A DNA stretch of 64,000 nucleotides from Sphaerothrix epifaneia (GTDB lineage: Bacteria; Cyanobacteriota; Cyanobacteriia; Phormidesmidales; Phormidesmidaceae): the NCBI RefSeq assembly GCF_042788235.1, contig NZ_JBHZOL010000021.1, forward strand, positions 62,001-126,000, read 5' to 3'. Shown here piece by piece: positions 41,392 through 50,734 of the stretch. A program made the position numbers and the translations under genes. The notes beneath the pieces were generated by a model. It worked only from the letters and a program-made list of their open reading frames with translations, made no database searches and was not told the origin of the DNA. Positions within the stretch are counted from its first letter, which is position 1. Every line of letters begins with the position of its first letter.

Positions 41392-42516
41392 TTACGCACC
41401 AGCCGCGATCGCTGATTGGCCTGCTTTAATATCAGCTTGGTATTGCTGAATTTGGTGTAAGGTTAATTGCCGAAATGCCTCAACATCTGAGGCGGATAGC
41501 TGATCGGCTTGGCGATACCAGCTCACCGTTTCTTTCAATGTGCGCTCAAAGCCCCAGGCTGGCTGCCAGCCTAGCGTATGAAAAGCTTTATCGGTGACTA
41601 GATTGAGCAGCTTGGCTTCATGAACGGCCTGCGGGTCAGATTGATCTAGCCACGTTCCTGGCCAGTGCGATAAGATTTGCTCGACCAAATCTTTGACCGG
41701 GCGGTTAGAAGCTAAGGCAGGGCCAAAGTTGAACGCTCCGCGCAAGCTGTGATCCGCCGCAGTCGGTTGTTCTAAGCCTTCGTACAACCGCTGAGCCAGT
41801 AGCAGATAGCCACCTAAGGGTTCTAGCACATGCTGCCAGGGGCGAGTGGCTCGTGGGTTTCGCACCGGAATCGGTTGCTGGCGCGACAGCGATCGCATGG
41901 CATCGGGCACAATGCGATCTTCTGCCCAGTCGCCGCCGCCGATGACGTTACCTGCTCGGGCACTGGCGATCGCCACACAGCCATGCGGCTTTTCAAAAAA
42001 GGAGTTACGCCAAGAGGCGATCGCCAGTTCAGCCGCCGCTTTGCTAGAGCTATAGGGATCATGACCGCCTAAGGGATCATGCTCTCGATAGCCATAGACC
42101 CATTCCCGGTTTTCATAGCACTTGTCGGTGGTGATAAACACCGCTGCGCAAGCCTGGGTGCAGGGCTTCAGCGCCTCTAGCACATGAATGGTGCCCATGA
42201 CATTGGTGTCCCAGGTGTCCAGCGGCTGCACATAAGAGCGCCTTACCAAAGGCTGTGCCGCCAGATGTAGCACAACATCAGGCTGGGTTTGCTCCACTAG
42301 GGTCTTGACCCGTGCTGCATCGCGAATATCGCCAATGTGATGATCAATTTCTGCAGCTAGATTGAGCTGGGTAAACAGAGCGGGCGTTGTCTCCGGTTCC
42401 AAGCTCAATCCGGTCACTTTTGCCCCCAAATGCCAGAGCCACAGCGTCAGCCAAGAACCCTTAAATCCGGTATGCCCCGTGACTAAAACGCGCTTGTCTT
42501 GCCAGAACGACTTCAT
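41392..42516 (-). CDS. rfbG: CDP-glucose 4,6-dehydratase
   Basis: A 374-aa extended SDR that converts CDP-glucose to CDP-4-keto-6-deoxyglucose. NAD-binding GHTGFKGSWLTLWLW opens it, DVVLHLAAQPLVRRSY gives the substrate-binding region, TDKCYEN carries the catalytic Thr-Asp, and DPYSSSKAAAEL the Tyr/Lys pair. ATG at 42516 is chosen because its ATGA overlaps the rfbF stop; a GTG six bases up is also in frame. Order rfbF-rfbG-rfbH matches Salmonella and Yersinia CDP-dideoxyhexose clusters. Confidence 0.96.
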   Translation of the reverse strand: MKSFWQDKRVLVTGHTGFKGSWLTLWLWHLGAKVTGLSLEPETTPALFTQLNLAAEIDHHIGDIRDAARVKTLVEQTQPDVVLHLAAQPLVRRSYVQPLDTWDTNVMGTIHVLEALKPCTQACAAVFITTDKCYENREWVYGYREHDPLGGHDPYSSSKAAAELAIASWRNSFFEKPHGCVAIASARAGNVIGGGDWAEDRIVPDAMRSLSRQQPIPVRNPRATRPWQHVLEPLGGYLLLAQRLYEGLEQPTAADHSLRGAFNFGPALASNRPVKDLVEQILSHWPGTWLDQSDPQAVHEAKLLNLVTDKAFHTLGWQPAWGFERTLKETVSWYRQADQLSASDVEAFRQLTLHQIQQYQADIKAGQSAIAAGA

Positions 42517-43322
42517 TTCCACACCTGCCAGGGAGCTTTGCCGCTATGGTGCAGTTTATTGAGCAGTTCTAGCTCCCGGTAGGTATCCATACACTGCCAA
42601 AAGCCGTCATGTTTGTAGACGGCCAATTCTCCCAAAGCTGCCAGTGTTTTGAGCGGCTCGGCTTCAAAAACGGTGTCATCGCCCTGAATCAAATCCAGCA
42701 CTTTACGATGCAGCACAAAGTAACCGCCATTAATCCAGCCCGTACTGGTTTGCGGCTTTTCTTGAAAATAAGTCACCAGGTTGTCTTCGATCACCAGTTC
42801 GCCAAAGCGCGAAGCCGGTCGTACGGTGGTCATTGTTGCCAGCTTGCCGTGGCTGTAGTGGTAGTCCAGCAGCTTAGCAATATCCACGTTGCAAACCCCG
42901 TCTCCGTAGGTGCCCAGCAAAATATCGCTGTCCATTTTGTCGATATAGCTTGCTAAACGCTTGAGCCGTCCCCCAGTCATGGTTTCTTGGCCCGTGTCTA
43001 CCATCCAAACTTTCCAGTTTTCCTCGTGGCCGTTGTTGAGCTTGGTGACTTTTTTCTCGCCTAGCTCTAGCAGCACATCGTTGTGATTCCAGTCGTAGTT
43101 AAAGAAATACTCACGGATCATCTGCCCTTTGTAGCCCAGGCAGAGCATGAAGTTTTGAAACCCGTAGTGAGCATAGGTTTTCATGATGTGCCAGATCATG
43201 GGGCGATCGCCAACCATGACCATTGGCTTAGGCCGAAATTCAGTTTCTTCTTTCAGGCGAGTTCCTTTACCACCGCAGAGGATGGCAACAGGAATTTTGG
43301 AGAAATCGGGTGCGCTAGACAT
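42513..43322 (-). CDS. rfbF: Glucose-1-phosphate cytidylyltransferase
   Basis: A 269-aa nucleotidyltransferase that makes CDP-glucose from CTP and glucose 1-phosphate, the entry to CDP-3,6-dideoxyhexoses. The signature LCGGKGTRLKEETEFRPKPM (about 15-34), GDRPMIWHIMKTYAHYGF, YGDGVCNVDI with the metal Asp, and GWINGGYFVL are all present and intact. First gene of the rfbFGH unit; the 372-bp gap upstream (43323-43694) contains an 8-bp hairpin at 43449-43468 but no clear promoter consensus. Confidence 0.96.
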   Translation of the reverse strand: MSSAPDFSKIPVAILCGGKGTRLKEETEFRPKPMVMVGDRPMIWHIMKTYAHYGFQNFMLCLGYKGQMIREYFFNYDWNHNDVLLELGEKKVTKLNNGHEENWKVWMVDTGQETMTGGRLKRLASYIDKMDSDILLGTYGDGVCNVDIAKLLDYHYSHGKLATMTTVRPASRFGELVIEDNLVTYFQEKPQTSTGWINGGYFVLHRKVLDLIQGDDTVFEAEPLKTLAALGELAVYKHDGFWQCMDTYRELELLNKLHHSGKAPWQVWK

Positions 43323-43448
43323 CGTATTAAAACCAATAACAACAGGCCGAACGTTGTGGCTTTAGCAGGAATTTATTGGCAAGAGCGCAGTGTAGAGTTA
43401 AGACAAATAGAGTAAAGCAGAGAACAACTGCCTCAGTAATTTTCCTCA

Positions 43449-43468
43449 AATAAACCATCAGGTTTATT
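43449..43468. promoter_or_regulatory. Perfect inverted repeat upstream of rfbF
   Basis: AATAAACC (43449-43456) pairs with GGTTTATT (43461-43468) around ATCA. It lies 127 bases before the rfbF start and 227 bases after the stop side of the GT4 gene boundary; with no T run on the minus strand it looks more like an operator or RNA hairpin than a terminator. The rest of 43323-43694 shows nothing recognisable. Confidence 0.35.
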
Positions 43469-43694
43469 CCTGGCTCAGGGACATTATTGAATATGCGCTT
43501 TAGAAAACCCCAATCTCCGAGACTAAGGTTGCTGAAGATTTATAAATCTACGAAGTCTTTGTAAATTCCAACCTATTCGCCAGAAGCCGATCAGGATAAA
43601 CCCTGAGCCGCTTCATCTAAAAATTTGCAAGTTCTACAGCTAAAAGAAAAGTTTTACAGCAGCAGGCAACCGAGAGCTTGGAGGGAGGGGGCTT

Positions 43695-44855
43695 TTAACG
43701 GCGCACCTGCTCATAAATTCGCATCAGTTGCTGGTAGTTGCTCTCAGCGGTGTAGTGGGCTTCAAACTCAGCTCTAGCTGCCCGCCGCATTGCTGCCAAC
43801 CGCTGCGTATCGGCTAACATCCAGTGAACCTTAGTCGCTAAATCAGCCGCATTGCCCGGTCGAAATCGTACGCCTGTATGACCGCTTTCAACCAGCTCAG
43901 CGATCGCCCCTAAATCTGAAGCAACAACAGGCGTTCCCTTAGCAAAAGCTTCTACCGCAACCCGACCAAAGGTTTCGTACCACTTAGAAGGAAAGATCAA
44001 AAACTGAGCCTGCCCCATCAGCGCATGCACTTCAGCCATAGGCCGCCGCCCTAACCACTCAACGTTAGAGAGCCGCGCCGCAACGGCTTGTACTTCATCT
44101 GCTAGTGGCCCATCGCCAACAATCTTGAGCGGCATTGGGGTTTGCAACAGTTGCCAAGCCGCAAGCAACGTATCTAGCCCTTTTTCAACCGAGAGCCGTC
44201 CCACATAGAGGGCAAACCCGCCTTCCCCCTGGCCTACCCCTGGATCGGGATAAACAAAGTTAGGCTTAACGACGATCTTCTCAGGCGGTAAGCCACCTTG
44301 AATAAATTTTTTGCGGGCAAATTGGGTCAGCGCGATGTAAAGATCCACCTGGTGGTGCCAGGTGCCCATGCCCTGATGAGTCACGAGCATGGCTGCTGTC
44401 GCCGCTGTTGCCGCTCGATTTTGCCGATAGCAGCTATGTAAAACGCCCGGATAAGGGACTGGCTTACCCAAACAATCTTCGCAAACTCGACCCTGCCGAA
44501 AAAACAAAGCATTAGGGCAAAGTAAGCGATAGTTTCTTAGCGTTTGGATAACCGGAACGCCCTCAGCTTGGGCGGCATAATAAACAGAAGGCGAAATTAA
44601 AGGAAAAAAGTTTTGGACATGCATCAATTCGCAGCCAGTAGCCCGTATTTTTTGCGTCACAATCTGATACGATTCGCGCGACCAGATCGTCCGCTGAGCT
44701 AGCTGTAGCGCTTTGAGTTTTTCGGTGCGATCGTTGGTTTCTTCGTAAATTTCAACCTGGTGTCCTTTTTCGCTTAACAGTTTGACCTCAGCTGCCCAAG
44801 ACTCATCCTCTCCGCCTCGAATTTGATAACTATTGTGGATACTTAAAATTTGCAT
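43695..44855 (-). CDS. GT4 glycosyltransferase
   Basis: A 386-aa GT-B enzyme. The N-terminal domain starts MQILSIHNSYQIRGGED and carries a Cys-rich block (LLCPNALFF, CEDCLGK, HSCYRQ), known from a GT4 subgroup that acts on polysaccharide intermediates. The C-terminal domain has FALYVGRLSVEKGLDTLL, LKIVGDGPLADEV and the donor motif YETFGRVAVEAFAKGTPVV with E-x7-E. It would retain anomeric configuration. It heads the minus-strand polysaccharide region; 372 bp separate it from rfbF, so it may have its own transcript. Confidence 0.9.
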   Translation of the reverse strand: MQILSIHNSYQIRGGEDESWAAEVKLLSEKGHQVEIYEETNDRTEKLKALQLAQRTIWSRESYQIVTQKIRATGCELMHVQNFFPLISPSVYYAAQAEGVPVIQTLRNYRLLCPNALFFRQGRVCEDCLGKPVPYPGVLHSCYRQNRAATAATAAMLVTHQGMGTWHHQVDLYIALTQFARKKFIQGGLPPEKIVVKPNFVYPDPGVGQGEGGFALYVGRLSVEKGLDTLLAAWQLLQTPMPLKIVGDGPLADEVQAVAARLSNVEWLGRRPMAEVHALMGQAQFLIFPSKWYETFGRVAVEAFAKGTPVVASDLGAIAELVESGHTGVRFRPGNAADLATKVHWMLADTQRLAAMRRAARAEFEAHYTAESNYQQLMRIYEQVRR

Positions 44856-45489
44856 AGAGTTACTTTTAGGACAGCTAGCGTACTGTACTCAAGCAATTAA
44901 GGTTTCCTGGGTATTGCCACCAAATTTTCAGTAAAACCTTCTAGAAAACGGCTGTAAGAACTTTGTAGCTAACCGTAATTTAATCTAGTTCATTAATGCC
45001 TTATCGGCTTTGTATAGAGTTTTACGAAAAACCAAACTTATGCAGATTTTCTCAAAGATTAAGTAAAGCTGTGATCTAGCTTACCAACGCCTTGGCAGAC
45101 AGGCTGGAGGCTATTGCTTTTGTGCCCTCCTCTTCAATTCTTCTTTCACCCCAATTGAAGACTTCAATCCATTACGATTTCTCTACTAGCCCCTTGGAGA
45201 ATAGAAGCAAGGCAATGAGAGGTGTTTGGCGACTGATAGCTAACAGCAGCAGCCGAAGGGCAGAAGGCAGAATAAGTAAAAGCTTTTCTATCAGTGGCTT
45301 TTAGCCGTTGAAGTGGCTTAGCCGGGTGGTCATGGCTATACTCATCAGCCGATTCTTAGTGAGCAAGGCTCAGATGAGCAGATCAGCGGCTTTGAGCTGG
45401 CCTGAACACATATAGATCGGTAGAGGCGATGACGACCTAATTTCTGCCAGAGTGGGGATGAAAACTCACTAGGGCTGAATCCGTTAAGG
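44856..45489. other. 634-bp intergenic region
   Basis: Between two minus-strand genes. It contains copy B of the dispersed repeat (45236-45340). A 70-codon ORF at 45092-45304 overlaps that repeat, has no convincing ribosome site and is not accepted. No RNA gene was recognised in the rest. Confidence 0.6.
45236..45340 (+). repeat. Dispersed repeat family, copy B
   Basis: Blocks in order: GATAGCTAACAG, GAAGGGCAGAAGGCAG, AAAAGCTTTTCTATCAGTGGC, TTTTAGCCGTTGAAGTGGCTTAG and GTCATGGCTA. Carries the central AGCC...GGCT hairpin shared with other copies. Confidence 0.75.
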
Positions 45490-45786
45490 TTAGCTCCAGT
45501 CTTCGCGGCCGCTGCCCCGTCCCCGATAGACATTTTCGCTTTGGTGAATTTGACGCGTTTGCTCGAACAGTGTGGCTTCTGTTAGCCCCCACTGCTGGAG
45601 TAATTGATCCAAATCTTTTTGGATATCGCGTGCTCCTGGAAAGCCTGTGTAGCGAATGCGTAAACGGGCTAACTCCGCTAAGTTCAGGTGAGTGGGTTCC
45701 CCAGCTAGGAGTTGATTGACCAATTGGCGATCGCTTTTGTACTGAGGATGTTGCTGGTCTTTGCTGGTAGGCGTATCGGAAGTCAT
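45490..45786 (-). CDS. DUF3288 family protein, 98 aa
   Basis: A small cytoplasmic protein known from cyanobacteria with no assigned function. The core KDQQHPQYKSDRQLVNQLLAG (about 9-29) and LARLRIRYTGFPGARDIQKDL identify the DUF3288 family; the sequence is helical and ends with a Gly/Arg-rich tail. It is divergent from the first mscS gene across 99 bp. Confidence 0.85.
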   Translation of the reverse strand: MTSDTPTSKDQQHPQYKSDRQLVNQLLAGEPTHLNLAELARLRIRYTGFPGARDIQKDLDQLLQQWGLTEATLFEQTRQIHQSENVYRGRGSGREDWS

Positions 45787-45885
45787 TAAGCTTGAGATAT
45801 TTCCAATTTGAGGTGATTGACGATATTGCTATTGGCGATGGCTTAAAAACCAGGCTCGCAAGTTTTTGACGATAGATCTTTATCC

Positions 45886-46998
45886 ATGCTAGTGATGATG
45901 TCTGCCGAGGCTTTACCGCTCAACCATTATCCCCTGATTCAGCTCAGCCTGTTGATTGGCTTAGCTGTTGCTTTAACCTTTGCGGTTAGCCAACTTTTCT
46001 CACTTTTGCTCAATTTCGTCTTTAGCCGTTTTTTATCGCGAGATTTAGGCTCATTCTATAGTCGTGTTATTCAACCACAGCGATCGCTACTGGGCATCGT
46101 CATTGCTTTAGGCATTTTAGACCTCGTGGCCATTACGCTGCTACGCCTGATTTTGCAAGTAGATTGGTACCGACAAATTGAGCTGCCGCTGACTTTAGCC
46201 TTGACGCTGGCGTTAGGCTGGCTGGGTTCGCGCCTCTTTCAAAGTTATTTTGACAACTATTTATTAGATGCCGCCGTCCGAGCCGGACGCAAAGTAAATA
46301 GCGAATTTTTAGTGCTAGCTAAATTCTTTGCCAATTTTTTGATCGTCATCATTTTAACCATTCTCTTTGGTCAAACTCATGACATCAACATTTTTGGGGT
46401 GGTAGCTAGCCTGGGTATTAGCGGTATCGCGATCGCCTTTGCCGCCCAAAAAGTTTTAGAGCAAGTCTTGGGTGGGGTGGTCATTTTTATCGATCGCCCG
46501 TTTGGAGTTGATGACTATATTGGCTTACCCGACGGCACCTATGGCCGAGTGGAGTCAATTGGGCTGCGCTCAACAAAAATTCGCACCTCCGGCAAAGGGA
46601 CACTAGCGATCGTGCCTAACAGCGTCATTATTCAATCTACGGTTGAAAACTTTACGGGCGCTAAAAAGGTAATGGCAATTATCTATCTCACCTTTTATCG
46701 CCTGATTCCAGCTGACGAGCAAGCGCTCATTCGCCAGGTCATCTTAGAAAGCACCAAAGACATTTTTGGCATTGATTCTCGCAATACCGATATTCTGTTC
46801 AAAGCTCTAGCGGGTGAGCAAAAATCTCAGGCACAAATCACCTTCTTTATTTTGGGATCCGGTGAAGTCTCTATGGAAATTCGGCGGCAGGTGCTAGATA
46901 TTGCCAATCAAAACCTGACCCAGCGGCTAAAAACCTATGGCATTGCCTTTGATATTGAAGAACCCACTATTTATGTAGACTCCCCTATCACCATCTAA
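45886..46998 (+). CDS. Small-conductance mechanosensitive channel family protein (MscS), first of tandem pair
   Basis: A 370-aa membrane protein with four to five helices. The pore-lining TM3 is GVVASLGISGIAIAFAAQKV, followed by the beta domain IDRPFGVDDYIGL, GRVESIGLRSTKIRT and IVPNSVI, then an alpha/beta C-terminal cap. MscS channels open on membrane tension and release solutes on hypo-osmotic shock. Several in-frame ATG codons (45886, 45895, 45898) compete for the start. The second copy begins 38 bp downstream, so the pair is probably one operon. Confidence 0.92.
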   Translation: MLVMMSAEALPLNHYPLIQLSLLIGLAVALTFAVSQLFSLLLNFVFSRFLSRDLGSFYSRVIQPQRSLLGIVIALGILDLVAITLLRLILQVDWYRQIELPLTLALTLALGWLGSRLFQSYFDNYLLDAAVRAGRKVNSEFLVLAKFFANFLIVIILTILFGQTHDINIFGVVASLGISGIAIAFAAQKVLEQVLGGVVIFIDRPFGVDDYIGLPDGTYGRVESIGLRSTKIRTSGKGTLAIVPNSVIIQSTVENFTGAKKVMAIIYLTFYRLIPADEQALIRQVILESTKDIFGIDSRNTDILFKALAGEQKSQAQITFFILGSGEVSMEIRRQVLDIANQNLTQRLKTYGIAFDIEEPTIYVDSPITI

Positions 46999-47036
46999 GC
47001 CTCACCGCTGATTCCCTCGTTTTTTGCCTTTGCTCT

Positions 47037-48155
47037 ATGAACTTGGATAGTCTTCTGACAACCTTACAAATTAATCCGGGTGAAGTCCCTAAATGGATTA
47101 TTTTTCTAATTTGCCTGCTGCTTTCTCTGGTCATAGGGCGCTATACCCCGGCAATTGTCCGCTTTGCCATGCATCGTTTTTCTAGCGGGCAGGTTACCAC
47201 CATCTACGCCAACTTAGTAGAACCTATTCAGGGCACCTTTCGGCTAGCGGGCACGTTTCTGCTGATTTCTCTATCTATGGCTTGGCTGCGGGGAGAGTAT
47301 GTTGGCCTGTATAACTTTTTCAAACCTTTAGTTGATTTAGCCGTCATTGGTAGCGTGGCGTGGCTGGTGTCGCGTCTTTTTCGGCAGGTCGTAAGAATTT
47401 ACGGCATTGACCTGCTGCGCAAACTGGGTCGCGAAGTCGATGAGCTGTTGCTGGTATTTGAAACCTTGGCTAACGTAGCTATCGGCTTTATTGCGGTGCT
47501 GGCCTTTGCTCAAAGCCAAAACTTTAATCTAATTGGCCTGATGGCCAGCTTAGGTATTGGGGGATTAGCGATCGCCTTTGCCGCCCAAAAAATTCTAGAG
47601 CAGTTGCTCAGTACCATCGTTTTATATCTCGATCGCCCCTTTGTCCCTGGTGAGTATATTCGCTTATCAAACGGGCAATTAGGACGAGTAGAGTCGATTG
47701 GTCTGAGATCCAGTAAAATTCGTACCTCGGCTAAAAGTACCCTCATCGTAGTGCCCAATTCTAACTTAATCAGCATGGAGATTGAAAACGTCTCACGGGC
47801 TAAAAAAGTGATGGTGCTGCTCTACCTCGATTTCTTAAAACCCCTTGATGAGCAGGATGCCGCCCTCGTTAAGCAAGTAGTCAGTCAAAGCACAGACTCG
47901 TTATTTGGCATTGACCCCGGCAGCACCAGCATTTCCTTCTCCAATCCCAATGCCACCACCGAAAACGGCTTTATTCGCTATACCCGAGCGCGAGTAACCT
48001 TTTTCATTTTGGGATCTAGCGACAACTCAATTGATTTGCGCAAACGACTTTTAGAATTAGCCAACGATTCTATTGCCAAACAGCTCATTAGCTACGGCAT
48101 TGAGTTTAGAGTGCAAGAGCCAACCGTTTACGTTGAATCACCCGTGACGATTTAG
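47037..48155 (+). CDS. Small-conductance mechanosensitive channel family protein (MscS), second of tandem pair
   Basis: A 372-aa paralogue of the gene before it: pore helix GLMASLGIGGLAIAFAAQKI, YLDRPFVPGEYIRL, GRVESIGLRSSKIRTS and VVPNSNLIS line up one to one with the first copy, and both end in EPTxYV(D/E)SP(I/V)TI. The N-terminal helices differ more, which suggests different gating or partners. A 329-bp gap follows before fusA (48156-48484); it contains a TTCGGTT/AACCGAA inverted repeat around 48253-48280 and otherwise nothing I can name. Confidence 0.92.
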   Translation: MNLDSLLTTLQINPGEVPKWIIFLICLLLSLVIGRYTPAIVRFAMHRFSSGQVTTIYANLVEPIQGTFRLAGTFLLISLSMAWLRGEYVGLYNFFKPLVDLAVIGSVAWLVSRLFRQVVRIYGIDLLRKLGREVDELLLVFETLANVAIGFIAVLAFAQSQNFNLIGLMASLGIGGLAIAFAAQKILEQLLSTIVLYLDRPFVPGEYIRLSNGQLGRVESIGLRSSKIRTSAKSTLIVVPNSNLISMEIENVSRAKKVMVLLYLDFLKPLDEQDAALVKQVVSQSTDSLFGIDPGSTSISFSNPNATTENGFIRYTRARVTFFILGSSDNSIDLRKRLLELANDSIAKQLISYGIEFRVQEPTVYVESPVTI

Positions 48156-48484
48156 TACGGTTTTCTGTAACGAAGCCTTTACAGCAAAAGCTCTCAAGAT
48201 CGATAAGATTGAATCAGGACTTAAGTCAATCTAAAGAGCTACGGATTGTGTTTTCGGTTCGGTAACTTGACTGCTAACCGAAGTCGCTTAGCGTCATATT
48301 ATTTTACAATCGTTTAGATTGGCTATGATTAGCACTGTCACTACGGGCATAACAATGGACTTGTAGGTCATGTTCGCGTGATTGAGATCCAGTCCGCCAT
48401 GACTATAGGGACAACACAGATTCCTTCTGAGTAACCTTTGAAGGTGGCTAACAACCGTTTGTCGCACTGAACTAGAGATCAGAT

Positions 48485-50575
48485 ATGAAGAAAGACATCA
48501 CGCGCTATCGCAACATTGGTATCTTCGCTCACGTAGACGCGGGGAAGACCACCACCACCGAACGAATTCTTAAGCTCACCGGAAAGATTCACAAAATCGG
48601 TGAGGTTCACGAAGGTGCGGCAACGACAGACTTCATGGAGCAAGAGCAAGAGCGGGGAATCACAATTCAATCCGCTGCTACTTCCTGCTTCTGGAAAGAC
48701 CACCAGCTCAATATTATTGATACCCCCGGACACGTTGACTTCACTATTGAGGTTTACCGCTCTCTCAAGGTATTAGATGGCGGCATTGGTGTCTTCTGCG
48801 GTTCTGGCGGCGTTGAGCCTCAGTCCGAAACCAACTGGCGCTACGCCAACGACTCTAAAGTGTCGCGGATTATCTACGTCAACAAGCTAGACCGTACCGG
48901 AGCTGACTTTTTCCGCGTCGTGAAACAGGTTGACGAAGTCCTAGCGGCTAAGCCTCTGGTCATGGTACTTCCCATTGGCACTGAAATTGATTTTCGCGGT
49001 GTTGTTGACCTCTTAACTCGCAAAGCCTGGATTTGGGATGATTCTGGCGATCCCATGAACTACGAAATTCAGGATGTGCCTGAAGACATGGTTGATCAAG
49101 TCGAAACCTATCGAGAACAGTTAATTGAAACTGCGATCGAGCAAGACGACGCCATGATGGAGAAGTACCTCGAAGGCGAAGAACTCTCTGTCGAGGAGAT
49201 CAAGCAATGCATTCGTAAGGGAACCCGTGATCTGGCTTTCTTCCCCACCTACTGCGGTTCCTCTTTCAAAAACAAAGGTGTACAGCTCGTGCTTGATGCT
49301 GTCGTTGACTACCTGCCCGACCCTACTGAAGTCAAACCTCAACCTGAGATTGACCTAGAAGGTAACGAAACGGGAAGCTACGCTTTTGTCGATCCGGAAA
49401 AGCCGCTACGAGCACTGGCGTTCAAAATTATGGACGATCGCTTCGGGGCGCTCACCTTTACGCGAATTTATTCGGGCACAATTGCCAAGGGCGACACCAT
49501 CCTTGATACCGCTACTGGCAAAACCGAACGGGTTAGTCGCCTGGTAGAAATGCATGCCAACTCGCGGGAAGAGATTGAATCTGCCCAAGCGGGAGACATC
49601 GTAGCGCTGATCGGTATGAAGAACGTTCAGACCGGGCATACGCTTTGTGATCCCAAAAATCCAGCCACTCTGGAGCCAATGGTATTTCCAGAACCTGTGA
49701 TTTCGATTGCCGTTAAGCCCAAGAAAAAAGGGTCTGACGAGAAAATGGGAATGGCCTTGAGCAAGATGGTGCAGGAAGATCCGTCTTTCTACGTTGAAAC
49801 CGATGAAGAAAGCGGTGAAACCATTATGAAGGGGATGGGTGAACTCCACCTTGACATTAAAGTAGATATCCTCAAGCGCACTCACGGGGTTGAAGTTGAG
49901 GTAGGCAAACCTCAGGTAGCTTATCGCGAGTCAATCACCAAGCGAATTGAAGATAGCTACACCCACAAGAAGCAGTCGGGTGGTTCGGGTCAGTACGGCA
50001 AGATCGACTATGTGATTGAGCCAGGTGAAACCGGAAGCGGCTTCTTGTTTGAGTCAAAAGTGACGGGCGGAAACGTACCTCGCGAATTTTGGCCAGCGGT
50101 GCAAAAAGGGTTTGAAAACAGCGTTGACAAAGGGCCTTTGGCTGGCTTCCCCGTGGTAGACCTGAAAGTAACGCTTACCGATGGCGGTTATCACCCGGTT
50201 GACTCATCTGCGATCGCCTTTGAAATTGCGGCCAGAGCAGCCTATCGTCAGTCTTTACCCAAAGCTGGCCCTCAACTGCTCGAGCCGATCATGAACGTAG
50301 ACGTGTTCACCCCAGATGACTATATGGGTGACGTAATTGGTGACCTCAACCGTCGTCGCGGCATGATCAAAGCGCAAGAGTCTGGCCCAACTGGCGTGCG
50401 GATTAAAGCTGATGCGCCTCTAAGCGAGATGTTTGGCTACATTGGTGACCTGCGGACGATGACCTCAGGTCGGGGACAATTCTCCATGTCGTTCTCTCAC
50501 TATGCCCCTTGCCCCAGCAACGTGGCAGAAGAAGTGATCAAGGAAACTAAAGAGCGTCAGGCCGCAATGGCATAG
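48485..50575 (+). CDS. fusA: Elongation factor G paralogue
   Basis: A 696-aa translational GTPase that moves tRNA-mRNA on the ribosome. G1 is AHVDAGKTTTTERIL (15-29), G2 around QERGITIQSAAT, G3 DTPGHVDF, G4 NKLD; domains II to V follow, with domain IV HKKQSGGSGQYGK and domain V FTPDDYMGDVIGDLNRRRG. It is not in the rpsL-rpsG-fusA-tuf operon, and DGGIGVFCGSGGVEPQSETNW and DRFGALTFTRIYSG differ from the canonical factor, so it looks like the second EF-G class present in many cyanobacteria and proteobacteria. Whether it works in elongation, recycling or stress is not known from sequence. A strong terminator follows. Confidence 0.9.
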   Translation: MKKDITRYRNIGIFAHVDAGKTTTTERILKLTGKIHKIGEVHEGAATTDFMEQEQERGITIQSAATSCFWKDHQLNIIDTPGHVDFTIEVYRSLKVLDGGIGVFCGSGGVEPQSETNWRYANDSKVSRIIYVNKLDRTGADFFRVVKQVDEVLAAKPLVMVLPIGTEIDFRGVVDLLTRKAWIWDDSGDPMNYEIQDVPEDMVDQVETYREQLIETAIEQDDAMMEKYLEGEELSVEEIKQCIRKGTRDLAFFPTYCGSSFKNKGVQLVLDAVVDYLPDPTEVKPQPEIDLEGNETGSYAFVDPEKPLRALAFKIMDDRFGALTFTRIYSGTIAKGDTILDTATGKTERVSRLVEMHANSREEIESAQAGDIVALIGMKNVQTGHTLCDPKNPATLEPMVFPEPVISIAVKPKKKGSDEKMGMALSKMVQEDPSFYVETDEESGETIMKGMGELHLDIKVDILKRTHGVEVEVGKPQVAYRESITKRIEDSYTHKKQSGGSGQYGKIDYVIEPGETGSGFLFESKVTGGNVPREFWPAVQKGFENSVDKGPLAGFPVVDLKVTLTDGGYHPVDSSAIAFEIAARAAYRQSLPKAGPQLLEPIMNVDVFTPDDYMGDVIGDLNRRRGMIKAQESGPTGVRIKADAPLSEMFGYIGDLRTMTSGRGQFSMSFSHYAPCPSNVAEEVIKETKERQAAMA

Positions 50576-50610
50576 GCTGACAGTCCTTTAGGCAAATTCC
50601 GCTAAAACTA

Positions 50611-50645
50611 GGGCAGGTAGCGTCAGCTATCTGCCCGTTTTATTT
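50611..50645 (+). terminator. Rho-independent terminator of fusA
   Basis: GGGCAGGTAGC pairs with GCTATCTGCCC over 11 bp (one G-U) around GTCA, followed by GTTTTATTT. It lies 35 bases after the stop. Confidence 0.88.
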
Positions 50646-50734
50646 CGCTTTTGCCAATCTAAAAAAAATTGAGGAATTTACGTCGTTTTGGCCTGCGAGG
50701 AATCAAAGTCTGACCCCAATTTGATAGAAGAAGG

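Noticed and set aside
45092..45304. 70-codon plus-strand ORF in the 634-bp gap
   Set aside because: It runs into dispersed repeat copy B, lacks a ribosome site and has no family-like sequence.
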